Assembly (NCBI RefSeq): GCF_000613945.1
Contig: NZ_BAJY01000026.1
Coordinates: 1 to 36,516, forward strand
Length of the DNA stretch: 36,516 nt
Direction of reading: 5' to 3'
DNA from: Prevotella falsenii DSM 22864 = JCM 15124
GTDB lineage: Bacteria; Bacteroidota; Bacteroidia; Bacteroidales; Bacteroidaceae
Positions 25,636 through 34,695 of this stretch are shown piece after piece (the first letter of the stretch is position 1; the number at the start of each line of letters is the position of its first letter). The position numbers were made by a program, and so were the translations under genes. The notes beneath the pieces are model-generated. The model did no database searches. It saw nothing but the letters and a program-made list of their open reading frames with translations, and had not been told where the DNA came from.

Positions 25636-27931
25636 ATGAAAAATGTTTTAAGGAAAATGTCTATCGCACTTTTGGCGATGGTATGTGGTGTCTCATCGAT
25701 GCAGGCACAGAGTGTAAACATGGAACGCTACATCACACTGAATGTGAATAACGGAGCAACCATACAGCTGCGGTTTTGTTCCGATGCTGCCGATACCAAA
25801 ATAAAAGTGGTAACCGGCGAGAGCGAGAATACCCTTACGATAGGTAACGACTGGACCGATGTTCGAAGCTATACAGCCAAAGCAAATACTTTGACTGTAT
25901 ATGGTGATGTTTCTAAATTCAACTGCAGTGCCAATTTAAAAGGCGTTACCGGTGTAGACGCAAGCCACAATGAACCTTTGCAAGAACTCGTCTGCTCTCG
26001 CAATAACATTACTTCGCTTGATATAAGCAAGAATACAGAACTTACGGTTTTGACTTGTAACAACTGTCAGCTTACTTCGCTCGACCTAACACAAAACACG
26101 AAGTTAGTAAAGTTGGACTGTAAGGAAAATGCTTTGACGTCGCTTGATGTTAGCAAGAACAAACAATTGGGCTGGCTGAATTGTTTCGGGAACGCCATCA
26201 CTTCCCTTGACCTAACCAACAATACCGAATTGGAGTCTCTCTTTTGCTTCAGAAACGCTATTACCAAGTTGGATGTCAGCAAAAAACGAAAAATTAATAT
26301 TTCTAAGTTGTCATACGAACAAACTTACTTCGCTTGACGTAAGCAAAAATATAAAATTGAAAAACCTTGGTTGTCACACCAACAAAATATCTTCACTTGA
26401 TGTTACTAATAACAAGGAACTGACGAGTTTGGATTGCTATGAAAATGCTCTAACCTCACTTGACATTACTAAAAATAAGGAATTAACATATTTAGATTGC
26501 GCTAACAACTCTCTTACAACACTTGATGTAAGCTACAATGACGAATTGAAGATATTCAATTTCTTTGCAAATAAATTTAATACAGATGCCATTGATGCTA
26601 TTTTCTGTGCGCTGCCCGACAGAACAGGAGAAGAAGCAGGCAAGGCACGTCCCCTATACAACGGTTCGTCTTCCGAGAGAACTCAAGTCCTTGCCGCTAA
26701 TGACAAGAATGTAACCGTTAAGAACTGGAACGTTGAGTATTACGACGAAGGTACTGAAATCACAGGTTTCACGGGTACTCGCGAATGTGGAGGCGGAAGC
26801 GAGGTAAATATGTCTCGTTACATCACCATTACCGTGAAGAAGGACGCCGATATTAAACTCGACCTTATGGCAGACGCTGCTGACACAAAAGTAAAAGTAG
26901 TAAATGGAAGCGACGAACAGATTATAACCGTAAATAATGAGTGGACAGGTCCTAAACCTTATAATGCCAAAGCCGGAACCATAACCGTATATGGCAATAT
27001 ATGGCAATTCAACTGTAGCGACAACGCTGCAAATGTTACAGGGGTAGATGCAAGCAACAATGCAAAATTGCAGGTGTTGATATGCAATAACGATGCTATC
27101 TCTTCGCTCAACGTAAGTGGCAATACAGGTTTGATAGGTTTGTACTGCGTGGGGAATAAACTTACAACACTTGACATAAGCAAGAACCTGAATATGCAGA
27201 ACCTTTATTGTTACGAGAACTCTCTTGCAACACTTGATGTAAGCAAAAACACGAACTTGGCATACTTGGATTGTCATTCTAATAAACTTACGGAACTCGA
27301 CCTAAGTCATAATCTGAAGTTGGCTTCTCTGAATTGCCGTTCAAACAAACTAACTGCTCTTGACGTAAGCAACAATGAAGAATTGGAATGGCTGTATTGC
27401 TTCGAGAACTCTCTTACTAACCTTGATGTGAACAACAACTTGAAGTTAAATTCATTGTATTGCTATGGCAACAAGTTTACAAGTGCTGCTCTCGACAACC
27501 TTTATTGCTCTTTGCCCGATAGAAAGGGAGAAGCAATCATCGGATTGATGCAGCCTCTCCTTAATTCGTCATCACCCGATAAAGCCACAGTACTTGCAAC
27601 CAACGGCAGCAATGCAGCTAACAAGAACTGGTTGATGTCTTATTATGAGGACGATTCTGAAATTACCGGCTTTACCGGCACACACAAATGTACAGACGGT
27701 ATAGACCAAACGGAGGAGGCTACTTCTGATTTTACTGTCTATCCGAATCCGGTGAAAGATGTTCTTAAAATAACTTCTGACAAGCCTATCCACAGCATAC
27801 GCATATACAATGCGTCCGGAGAAGAATTGCTCCACGCTACAGATACGAACAGCATCAACGTATCGCACCTGCCCACAGGCATTTATATGGTATATGTAGA
27901 TGGCAAGGTAACGAGAATTATAAAAGAATAA
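25636..27931 (+). CDS. secreted leucine-rich-repeat surface protein with T9SS sorting domain (frameshifted in this sequence)
   Basis: 764 residues after removing one A from the run at about 26282-26287. Signal peptide MKNVLRKMSIALLAMVCGVSSMQAQ. Two large homologous halves follow, each with a beta-rich lead-in (RYITLNVNNGATIQL and RYITITVKKDADIKL, both then DAADTK-KVV), about 21-residue leucine-rich repeats (LxxLxCxxNxLTSLDVSxN) with a regular Cys, and a closing segment ending ITGFTGT. The C-terminus (FTVYPNPVKDVLKI through LPTGIYMVYVDGK) is a type A T9SS sorting domain, so the protein should be exported and attached to or released from the surface. LRR proteins of this kind (internalin J-like, AdpC/BspA-like) bind host or bacterial partners; the ligand here is unknown. 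A strong terminator follows. Confidence 0.9.
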
Positions 27932-27949
27932 ACATACTGTCTTGAAATG

Positions 27950-27986
27950 CCCCCGAAAGTTTGAACCTAAAACTTTCGGGGGTTTT
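27950..27986 (+). terminator. terminator of the LRR gene
   Basis: CCCCCGAAAGTTT (27950-27962) pairs perfectly with AAACTTTCGGGGG (27970-27982), followed by TTTT. It lies 18 bp after the stop codon. Confidence 0.92.
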
Positions 27987-28135
27987 AGTACTTTGGGGTA
28001 GACACGAATATTTGTGTGTTTCCCTGACAATCCTACATAAGGCTGTTGGCTCATCGTGTTTTAGTGGACGCGAATAGGGGTGAAGGAGCAGTGGATATAA
28101 GGGGACGAAACGAACTGTAAGCACATGTCTGCACG

Positions 28136-28160
28136 AAAAAGGCACGCTATAAAGCGTGCC
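28136..28160 (-). terminator. terminator of the minus-strand exported-protein gene
   Basis: On the minus strand GGCACGCT and AGCGTGCC pair around TTAT and are followed by five T. The transcript from the gene at 28368-29303 would therefore carry a 3' untranslated region of about 205 nt containing the 66-bp tandem repeats. Confidence 0.8.
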
Positions 28161-28204
28161 CGTGTCAAAAGAAATGATAATTAATGAAACATCAAAAAAG
28201 ATGA

Positions 28205-28369
28205 ATTAACCACATTGTATCAATGTGTAAACTGCCGCAACAGCCGGAAAGTTCGACGCTGCCTTGGTGGATTAACTACATTGTGTGAGTGTGTAAACTG
28301 CCGCAGCCGCCGTAAAGTTCGATGCAGCCTTGATGGATTAACCACATTGTATCAGTGCGTAAACTGCTT
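28205..28369. repeat. 66-bp tandem repeat, about 2.5 units
   Basis: Units start at 28205, 28271 and 28337, each with ATTAACYACATTGT followed by GTAAACTGC, an exact 66-bp period with a few substitutions. The last unit is cut after GTAAACTGC, just before the stop codon of the gene at 28368. The space between the LRR terminator and this array (27987-28204) holds only the minus-strand terminator. Confidence 0.85.
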
Positions 28370-29303
28370 ACTTCCAATTCTTGTATGTCATTTCGCTTTG
28401 TGTATCGAACTTCATATCCATGCCCATCATCTTTGTGGTAGCCTTTCCGCTTATGCTTTGCACCCAGCCGTTAGGCAAGAAAGTCAGGTTGTCGGTGCCA
28501 TTGACGCTGATGTTTGCCATACCCATTGCCTTCATCTGTCCCCAGTTCGCTTCAATCTGAGAGGTTACTTCTTCGCCCATACCCATTTTCTTCATCTGGT
28601 CTATCATCATTTTCTTCACATCGTTTTCGGTCATATTGTCCTTCATGTTCGTTGTGATTACGGTGTTTCCGCCATTGTAGCCCACGGTGTAGGTTGAAGT
28701 AAGCTTCATGCTTTGCTTTATTCGGTCTTCCTTGCTGTTGGTTTTCAAGTCTTTGCCATAGTAGTAGAAGAAGGTGGTTTCGTTGAAGTTGTCTATGAGT
28801 GCCTTTTCTTCAAACTGTTGGCTGATAGCCATAAGGATTTTTGCTTTGGGCACAACCTCTTCCAGCATAGGATTTTTCTTGTATTGTTCCTCGATGTCGG
28901 CAATTGCAGCCTTGCTTCCTGCCGCTGCCACCTCGTCGAGATTAAGTATTTTTTCCACCTTTCCGTCGGTGTTGGTCTGCAACATCATCTTTACGCCTTT
29001 TAGATATTTGTTGCCCATAACCTGTGCTTGCTCGGCTACTTCCTTGTCGCCGTCAACGATAATATCGGTAATGTTGTATTCTATTTTGTAGCCATTGGCA
29101 GTCTTGTCGAGCACCACGTAGCGTGTGTTTTTAGTAATTGTAATCTTCTTTTTGCCTTGTCCCATGGGCAAGGTCATATCCATTTTCATCACATCTTTAT
29201 AAATGGTGGTGTCGTTTTTGTTGAACTCCGCCTTTACAGTTGCCTGTGCGTCTGCTGTGAGCGTTGCGCCCAACATCAAGACTGATAGTAAGATTGTCTT
29301 CAT
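28368..29303 (-). CDS. exported protein of unknown function
   Basis: 311 residues. N-terminal signal peptide (MKTILLSVLMLGATLTADAQ), so periplasmic or outer-membrane associated. The mature part is a Lys/Met/Thr-rich protein with beta-strand-like segments (KKKITITKNTRYVVLDKT, YKIEYNITDIIVDGDKE), a charged helical middle (ADIEEQYKKNPMLEEVV) and a Met-rich stretch (KKMMIDQMKKMGMGEEV). I recognise no catalytic motif and no T9SS domain. It lies 62 bp after the penicillin-binding-protein gene on the same strand and may be cotranscribed, though that does not show a cell-wall role. Confidence 0.8.
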   Translation of the reverse strand: MKTILLSVLMLGATLTADAQATVKAEFNKNDTTIYKDVMKMDMTLPMGQGKKKITITKNTRYVVLDKTANGYKIEYNITDIIVDGDKEVAEQAQVMGNKYLKGVKMMLQTNTDGKVEKILNLDEVAAAGSKAAIADIEEQYKKNPMLEEVVPKAKILMAISQQFEEKALIDNFNETTFFYYYGKDLKTNSKEDRIKQSMKLTSTYTVGYNGGNTVITTNMKDNMTENDVKKMMIDQMKKMGMGEEVTSQIEANWGQMKAMGMANISVNGTDNLTFLPNGWVQSISGKATTKMMGMDMKFDTQSEMTYKNWK

Positions 29304-29365
29304 TTCCTATTTTTTTATATTTTATTTATGGTATATTCGTTTTATTCTTATGTTTGTTTTCTTGC

Positions 29366-31667
29366 TTAGAAGTAAACCTCTTGTATGCCGTTTATGGAGA
29401 TAGACTCCGTAGATTGGCAAGGGTCGAAGTTGGCAGGAATGTCGAATTTGGCGTTGGGCGAATAGTGCAACGACTTGTCGGCATACACCATTTGCATGTA
29501 GTAAGCCCATATAGGCAGTGCCATAGTAGCCCCCTGACCGAGCGAATTAGAGTCGAAGTGAATGTCGCGGTCTTCTCCGCCCACCCAGCAACCGTTTACA
29601 AGCTGGGGTGTGAAGCCCATGAACCAACCGTCGGAGTTGTTGTTGGTCGTACCTGTCTTGCCGCCAATCTCGCCCGTAAGGTTGTAATGGTAGCGCAAAC
29701 GGCCGCCTGTTCCGCCCTGAATTACGGCTTGGAGCATGTCAAGCATCTTGAATGAGCTTTCTTCCGATATGACTTCGTTCATCAAAGGTTGGAATTTGGC
29801 TACCACGTTGCCGTGGCTGTCTTCTATTCTCGTAACGAAAAGAGGGGCACAGCGCACACCGTGGTTCACGAAAGTGGTGTATGCACTGCACATTTCGCCC
29901 ACCGACAGTTCTGAAGGACCGAGGCATAGCACGGGCGAAGTGTTCTTGTCGATGTCCGGATTGTTCAGTCCGAAGTCGTGCAGGATATTCACGAACTGCG
30001 ACGGACCGAGCAAATTGATGAGATAAGCCGAAATCCAGTTGTTCGATTGTTGCAGTCCCCAGCGCAGCGGAACCTGTTGTCCGTAGCGTGCCCTTGAGGT
30101 ATTGCGGGGCTTCCAGTTGCCATACGCACGCTGAATGTTGGGCGCAGTGGTGCACGGCGTCATTCCGTTCTGCATGGCGAGCGCATAAAGGAAAGGCTTA
30201 ATGGCAGAGCCACTTGGCGTCTGCCGCCCATTACCATGTCGTATTTAAAGTGGTCGTACTCTATTCCGCCCACGTAGGCTTTCACAGCACCTGTCCGTGC
30301 CTCCATGCTAAGGAAGGCTGCACGCAGGAAAGACTTATAGTAGCGAATGGAATCGATAGGCGTCATCAGCGTGTCCACGTTGCCGTGGTAGGTGAAGAGC
30401 GTCATTTCGTGCTTCGTCCGGAAGCTGCGTCGTATCTCGTCAGGCGTAGCTCCCTGTTCTTTCAGCCGCAAGTATCTCAGACTTTGGCGGCACGAGCGGT
30501 TGAGAATGGCTTTGATGGTGTTTCGCGAAATATTCGTTGAGAACGGTGCATTCCTTTTGTAGCGATTGGCACGGTTGAATTCAGCCTGCAGATAACCGCC
30601 GACATGCTTGCGCACAGCCTGCTCGGCATACTGTTGCATACGTGTGTCGAGGGTTGTGAAAATGCGCAGACCATCGGTATTTATGTCGTAGTTTTCGCCG
30701 TTTCTCTTTTTGTTTTTGTTGCACCAACCGAAGAGCGGGTCTTCTTCCCACGCAATGGAGTCGAGCACAAAATCGCGCATTCGCCACTCTTGATAGTTTT
30801 CTTTTTCGGGCTTTTTCTCCATCATATAGCGGCGTAAGAAGGCTTGGAAGTAGTCGCCGGATCCTTTTATGCTCTTTGATTTTGAGTATTTCAGCCCTAA
30901 CGGTCGCTGTACAAGCTCGTTAAGCTCCTCCCGCGTAATGTAGCCTGACTTGCACATCTGTCCCAAAACTACGTTGCGGCGTGTGCGACAGCGTTCTTCG
31001 TAGCGCAGGGGGTTATACATGGAAGGATTCTGGCACAGTCCGATGAGGGTCGCAGCCTCCGTAATGGAAAGCTGTCGCGGCTCTTTGCTGAAGTAAATAT
31101 TGGCTGCCCGCTTTATGCCGACGGCATTATGGAGATAGTCGAAGTAGTTTAGATACATCGCTATAATCTCTTCTTTCGTGAAGTGGCGTTCCAGTTTCAC
31201 GGCAATAATCCACTCGATGGGTTTCTGCAATACACGTTCGAGCGTGCTGTGTGCCTTTTCCGAGAACACCTGCTTTGCCAATTGCTGCGTAATGGTTGAG
31301 CGCCGCCTGCCTTGTCGTGCCCCAATACGCCACGTTTCAGCACGGCACGAGCCAGCGCAATGAAGTCGATGCCCGAGTGTTCGTAAAATCTTTCGTCCTC
31401 GGTAGCTACCAAAGCGTGCACCAAATGAGGCGAAAGACTGTTGTAGTCTACTGCCACGCGGTTGGCATTGTCTTGGTTCCAAGTGCCAATGAGCTTACCG
31501 TCAGCCGAATATACCTGCGAAGCAAACTTGTCTACGGGGTTTGAAAGCTCTTCCATATCAGGCATATAGCCTATCCAACCGTTCCATACCGCCACGAAAA
31601 AGATAGTGGTGAAACTGATGATAAATATCAACAATGCCCAAAAAGTATGTACAAGATGTCTTCGCAT
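29366..31667 (-). CDS. mrcA: class A penicillin-binding protein, PBP1A type (frameshifted twice in this sequence)
   Basis: Bifunctional peptidoglycan synthase: it polymerises glycan strands and cross-links peptides on the outer face of the inner membrane. Restored length is 767 residues. One membrane helix near the N-terminus (ALLIFIISFTTIFFVAVW) is followed by the transglycosylase domain (VATEDERFYEHSGID, GGSTITQQLAKQ, KEEIIAMYLNYF) and the transpeptidase domain (SxxK in SGSAIKP, SNN, KTGTT). Two bases are missing: a G near 31302 (GGCGGCGCTC should read GGCGGCGGCTC) and a base near 30225 before ACGCCAAGTGGCTCT. The promoter is a clear TAnnTTTG/TTTG pair at 31690-31720. PBP1A types are redundant in some species, so loss is possible but not likely. 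Confidence 0.9.
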
Positions 31668-31689
31668 TTTTATTATTGTTTATAAGTTG

Positions 31690-31720
31690 CAAAGATAACG
31701 CAAATAGATGAGAAGGCAAA
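31690..31720 (-). promoter_or_regulatory. promoter of the PBP gene
   Basis: On the minus strand TTTG (31717-31720), 19 bp, TATCTTTG (31690-31697): both boxes match consensus. The implied leader is about 17 nt. Confidence 0.7.
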
Positions 31721-31760
31721 ATAAAAGTAGTGGGATTTTTTAAAGAACACCAACATATAG

Positions 31761-32365
31761 CATGAGTTCGGCATAAGAAAGCAGTTTACACAGGCTTTTT
31801 TACAGATGTTTTAAGCAAATTCTTTGATGAAACATCGAGCATTTTTCGGTTCAATATTGTAAAGATAATTCTCTTAAAAAACGATAATTGCGTTTTGGCT
31901 TTGCGAAACCGTAGGTTTTACGCTGCAAAACCTACGCTTTTACCGTGCAAAACCTACGGTTTTGGAATGCAAAACAATAGGTTTTGCAAAGCGTTGGTAG
32001 TAAGATAGTTACGCGATAGTTACGCTTGCGAAAAATATTTACACATTTATTGCCTTTTTTCTTTCTTTTCCCGTTCCTCGAAAAGTGCGTTTTCTCATCA
32101 TGGCAATGCTTAAATAAATTTATCATTGCTCGTTTGGCGGAACGAAAACGTTCTTTTCTCGTTCCTCGAAAAGTGCGTTTCTTGCCATGGCAATGCTTAA
32201 ATAAATTTGGCATTGCTCGTTTGGCGGAACGAAAACGTTCTTAAACAACATAAGTTCGGCGTAAGTATTTGCGGACGAACATACTTCACTCATTTTAAAT
32301 AATAGGCTTCTTTAAATACCTTATAAATAAGCAGTTGTTGGCATAATTCCTACATCGAACGCACG
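31761..32365 (+). repeat. interspersed structured repeat, copy F (with internal tandem duplication)
   Basis: Left end CATGAGTTCGGCATAAG, then GCAAATTCTTTGATGAAAC, hairpin 1 (CGTAGGTTTT-7 nt-AAAACCTACG), hairpin 2 and TTACGCTTGCGAAAAATATT. The module running from CGTTCCTCGAAAAGTGCG to GAACGAAAACGTTC is present twice (32072-32153 and 32160-32240, offset 88 bp). The right end again has an inverted GAGTTCGG-type pair (32247-32268 and 32338-32365). It fills most of the gap between the divergent PBP and pyrB genes. Confidence 0.85.
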
Positions 32366-32416
32366 AACATATAGATATTTTCTTTTATAAAAGTTCTTCA
32401 ATAGAAAATATTTGCG

Positions 32417-32424
32417 TACCTTTA
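32417..32424 (+). promoter_or_regulatory. possible -7 box of pyrBI
   Basis: TACCTTTA differs from TAnnTTTG in its last base and lies 31 bp before the pyrB ATG. No attenuator-like leader was recognised. Confidence 0.35.
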
Positions 32425-32455
32425 CGCTCGAAAACGACCAACTCAACACAATACA

Positions 32456-33403
32456 ATGGAGAAACAGAACTTTGTGAACATTCAGGATTTGGATAAGGAA
32501 CAACTTCTCTACCTTATTCAAATGGCTCAGGAATTTGAGAAATATCCTAATCGCGAGTTACTAAAAGGTCGCATAATAGCGACTCTGTTTTACGAACCGT
32601 CCACCCGTACACGCCTTAGTTTCGAGACGGCTGCCAATCGTTTGGGGGCAAAAGTCATAGGTTTTACCGATGCAAAGGCATCAAGCGTGAGCAAAGGCGA
32701 AACTTTAAAAGACACCATACTGATGGTGGCGAACTACGCCGACACCATCGTGATGCGCCATTACATAGAAGGCGCAGCGCAATACGCATCGGAAGTGTCG
32801 CCCGTGCCCATCGTGAATGCAGGCGACGGTGCCCACCAGCACCCCTCGCAGTGCTTGCTCGACCTCTACACCATCAATCAAACGCAGGGCACATTGGAGA
32901 ATTTGAACATCTATCTCGTAGGCGACCTTAAATACGGACGCACCGTTCACTCGCTCTTGATGGCGATGCGCCACTTCAATCCTACCTTCCACTTCATTGC
33001 ACCTGCCGAACTTGCCATGCCCGAAGAGTATAAAATATTCTGCAAGCAGCACGGTATTCGATACACAGAGCAGGAGAATTTCACCCCCGAAGCCATTGCA
33101 GGAGCCGACATATTATATATGACGCGCGTGCAAAAGGAACGTTTCTCCGACCTTATGGAATACGAACGTGTGAAGAATGTCTACATTCTGCACAACGATA
33201 TGTTGCACCTTGCAAAGCCCAATATGCGCATATTGCACCCCTTGCCTCGCGTGAACGAAATAGCATACGACGTAGATACCAACCCGCATGCCTACTATAT
33301 ACAGCAAGCTAAGAACGGACTTTTCGCACGCGAAGCCATTTTTGCCTACTGCCTCGGTATAGGAATGGACGAAGTGAAAGCCGATACAACGATAATAAAA
33401 TAA
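32456..33403 (+). CDS. pyrB: aspartate carbamoyltransferase, catalytic subunit
   Basis: Joins carbamoyl phosphate and aspartate, the committed step of pyrimidine synthesis. 315 residues, complete. Carbamoyl-phosphate site [11 protein letters not shown], the downstream KGETLKDT loop, [25 protein letters not shown] and HPLPRVNEI are all present. The next gene, 7 bp on, encodes the regulatory subunit, so the holoenzyme should be the allosteric PyrB/PyrI type. Confidence 0.97.
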   Translation: MEKQNFVNIQDLDKEQLLYLIQMAQEFEKYPNRELLKGRIIATLFYEPSTRTRLSFETAANRLGAKVIGFTDAKASSVSKGETLKDTILMVANYADTIVMRHYIEGAAQYASEVSPVPIVNAGDGAHQHPSQCLLDLYTINQTQGTLENLNIYLVGDLKYGRTVHSLLMAMRHFNPTFHFIAPAELAMPEEYKIFCKQHGIRYTEQENFTPEAIAGADILYMTRVQKERFSDLMEYERVKNVYILHNDMLHLAKPNMRILHPLPRVNEIAYDVDTNPHAYYIQQAKNGLFAREAIFAYCLGIGMDEVKADTTIIK

Positions 33404-33410
33404 CGAGATT

Positions 33411-33872
33411 ATGGAAATGAACAAGAAAGAACGATTGGTTGCCGCCATCGAAAACGGCACTGTAATCGACCATATACCCGCAGAAAAGACCTTTCAAGTG
33501 GTCAATCTTCTCGAACTTCAGAACCTTTCAACCCCCGTTACCATTGGCTACAACTTCAGTTCTTCCAAGGTAGGGTGCAAGGGAATCATCAAGGTAAGCG
33601 ACAAGTTTTTCACCGACGACGAAATATCTCGCCTCTCGGTAGTTGCGCCCAACATCATCTTGAACATCATTCGCGACTACGAAGTGGTAGAGAAAAAGCA
33701 AGTCATAACGCCCGACGAACTGCGCGGAATCGTGAAATGCAACAATCCGAAGTGCATCACCAACAACGAGCCGGCACCTACAATATTCAACGTAGTAGAC
33801 AAGGCAGCCGGCATATTGAAGTGCCATTACTGCGACAAGGAGCAACAAATGGACAACGTGGAGCTGTGTTAG
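33411..33872 (+). CDS. pyrI: aspartate carbamoyltransferase, regulatory subunit
   Basis: 153 residues. N-terminal nucleotide-binding domain ([41 protein letters not shown]) and a C-terminal zinc domain with four cysteines ([11 protein letters not shown], then CHYCDK) that contacts PyrB. It binds the nucleotide effectors that tune the enzyme. It is translationally close to pyrB (7 bp gap) and 28 bp before the restriction endonuclease gene, but the two systems are functionally unrelated. Confidence 0.96.
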   Translation: MEMNKKERLVAAIENGTVIDHIPAEKTFQVVNLLELQNLSTPVTIGYNFSSSKVGCKGIIKVSDKFFTDDEISRLSVVAPNIILNIIRDYEVVEKKQVITPDELRGIVKCNNPKCITNNEPAPTIFNVVDKAAGILKCHYCDKEQQMDNVELC

Positions 33873-33900
33873 ATTAAAAGAGACGTAAGAAACAAAGTTT

Positions 33901-34695
33901 ATGGAATATAAGGAAAAGGCAATAAGAGGCATAGTCGCATCGTACGTTAAGGCTTATGCGGCAGGCTTTTCTGATAGACATATATCTGAAAAAGATGATG
34001 AGGACGGTGTCATTAATATGAAAATACATAATCCTTTTATTGCTGCGTTGGGTAGTGAGATACAGTATTATTCTGCTTTAGCACGTTCGCTTGACAGCTC
34101 TTTAGGGAGTATGCTGGAAAAAATGGCTATACAAATAGCAGAGCTACATTATAAAGTGAGCCAACATGTTGAAGGTAAATTATACAAACCGCAAATTGAT
34201 TATATTGCAGAATTGTTAGAATCATATAAGAACCATACCCGTATTCCGAAGCTTTCCGACTATAAAGGCATCTCTAAAAGAGTAGGTAATGTACATACAA
34301 AGCGGCACGAAAGCGATTATTATTTGATAGACGAAGAGAGTAATGCACATTATCTTATAGAACTAAAGATAGGTGGAGACCTTGATAATAAGAAAGCACG
34401 TTCTGAGAAAGAATCTTTATTGGAACAATATTGCATTCTTACTAACGAGTTGGGAAATGAAGAACAAGTAACCATTCTCTTTGCTACAGCCTATAATCGT
34501 TACGGAGAAGGCAAACCATGGACGCAGGGACGTGTTCGCCAATTTTTTGCAAACGAAGAGTTATGTATAAGCAAAGACTTTTGGAACTTTGTCTGTAAAT
34601 CCGACGATGGCTATAATGTTGTAATTGATGAATATAGAAAAAATGCCCATTTCATAGTTGAAGCCTTAAACAAAATAAAAGAGGTGTATTTATAA
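33901..34695 (+). CDS. TdeIII-like type II restriction endonuclease
   Basis: 264 residues. The overall pattern (MEYKEKAIRGIVASYVKAYA, NPFIAALG near residue 45, a central helical part, then KRHESDYYLID with ELKIGGDLDNKKARSEKE) matches the TdeIII family as I know it; characterised members cut GGNCC. The likely PD-(D/E)xK centre is Asp139 (or Asp144) with Glu154-Leu-Lys156. The stop codon overlaps the ATG of the downstream methyltransferase by one base (TAATG), the usual tight coupling of restriction and modification genes. Base composition is more A/T-rich than in pyrBI, suggesting acquisition. The cut site is not established here. Confidence 0.75.
   Translation: MEYKEKAIRGIVASYVKAYAAGFSDRHISEKDDEDGVINMKIHNPFIAALGSEIQYYSALARSLDSSLGSMLEKMAIQIAELHYKVSQHVEGKLYKPQIDYIAELLESYKNHTRIPKLSDYKGISKRVGNVHTKRHESDYYLIDEESNAHYLIELKIGGDLDNKKARSEKESLLEQYCILTNELGNEEQVTILFATAYNRYGEGKPWTQGRVRQFFANEELCISKDFWNFVCKSDDGYNVVIDEYRKNAHFIVEALNKIKEVYL

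Noticed and set aside
28205..28369. CRISPR array
   Set aside because: The 66-bp units are directly adjacent, with no separate repeat and spacer parts, and no cas genes are present.
28215..28697. 160-codon Cys-rich plus-strand frame
   Set aside because: It begins in the tandem repeat and continues antisense to the exported-protein gene.
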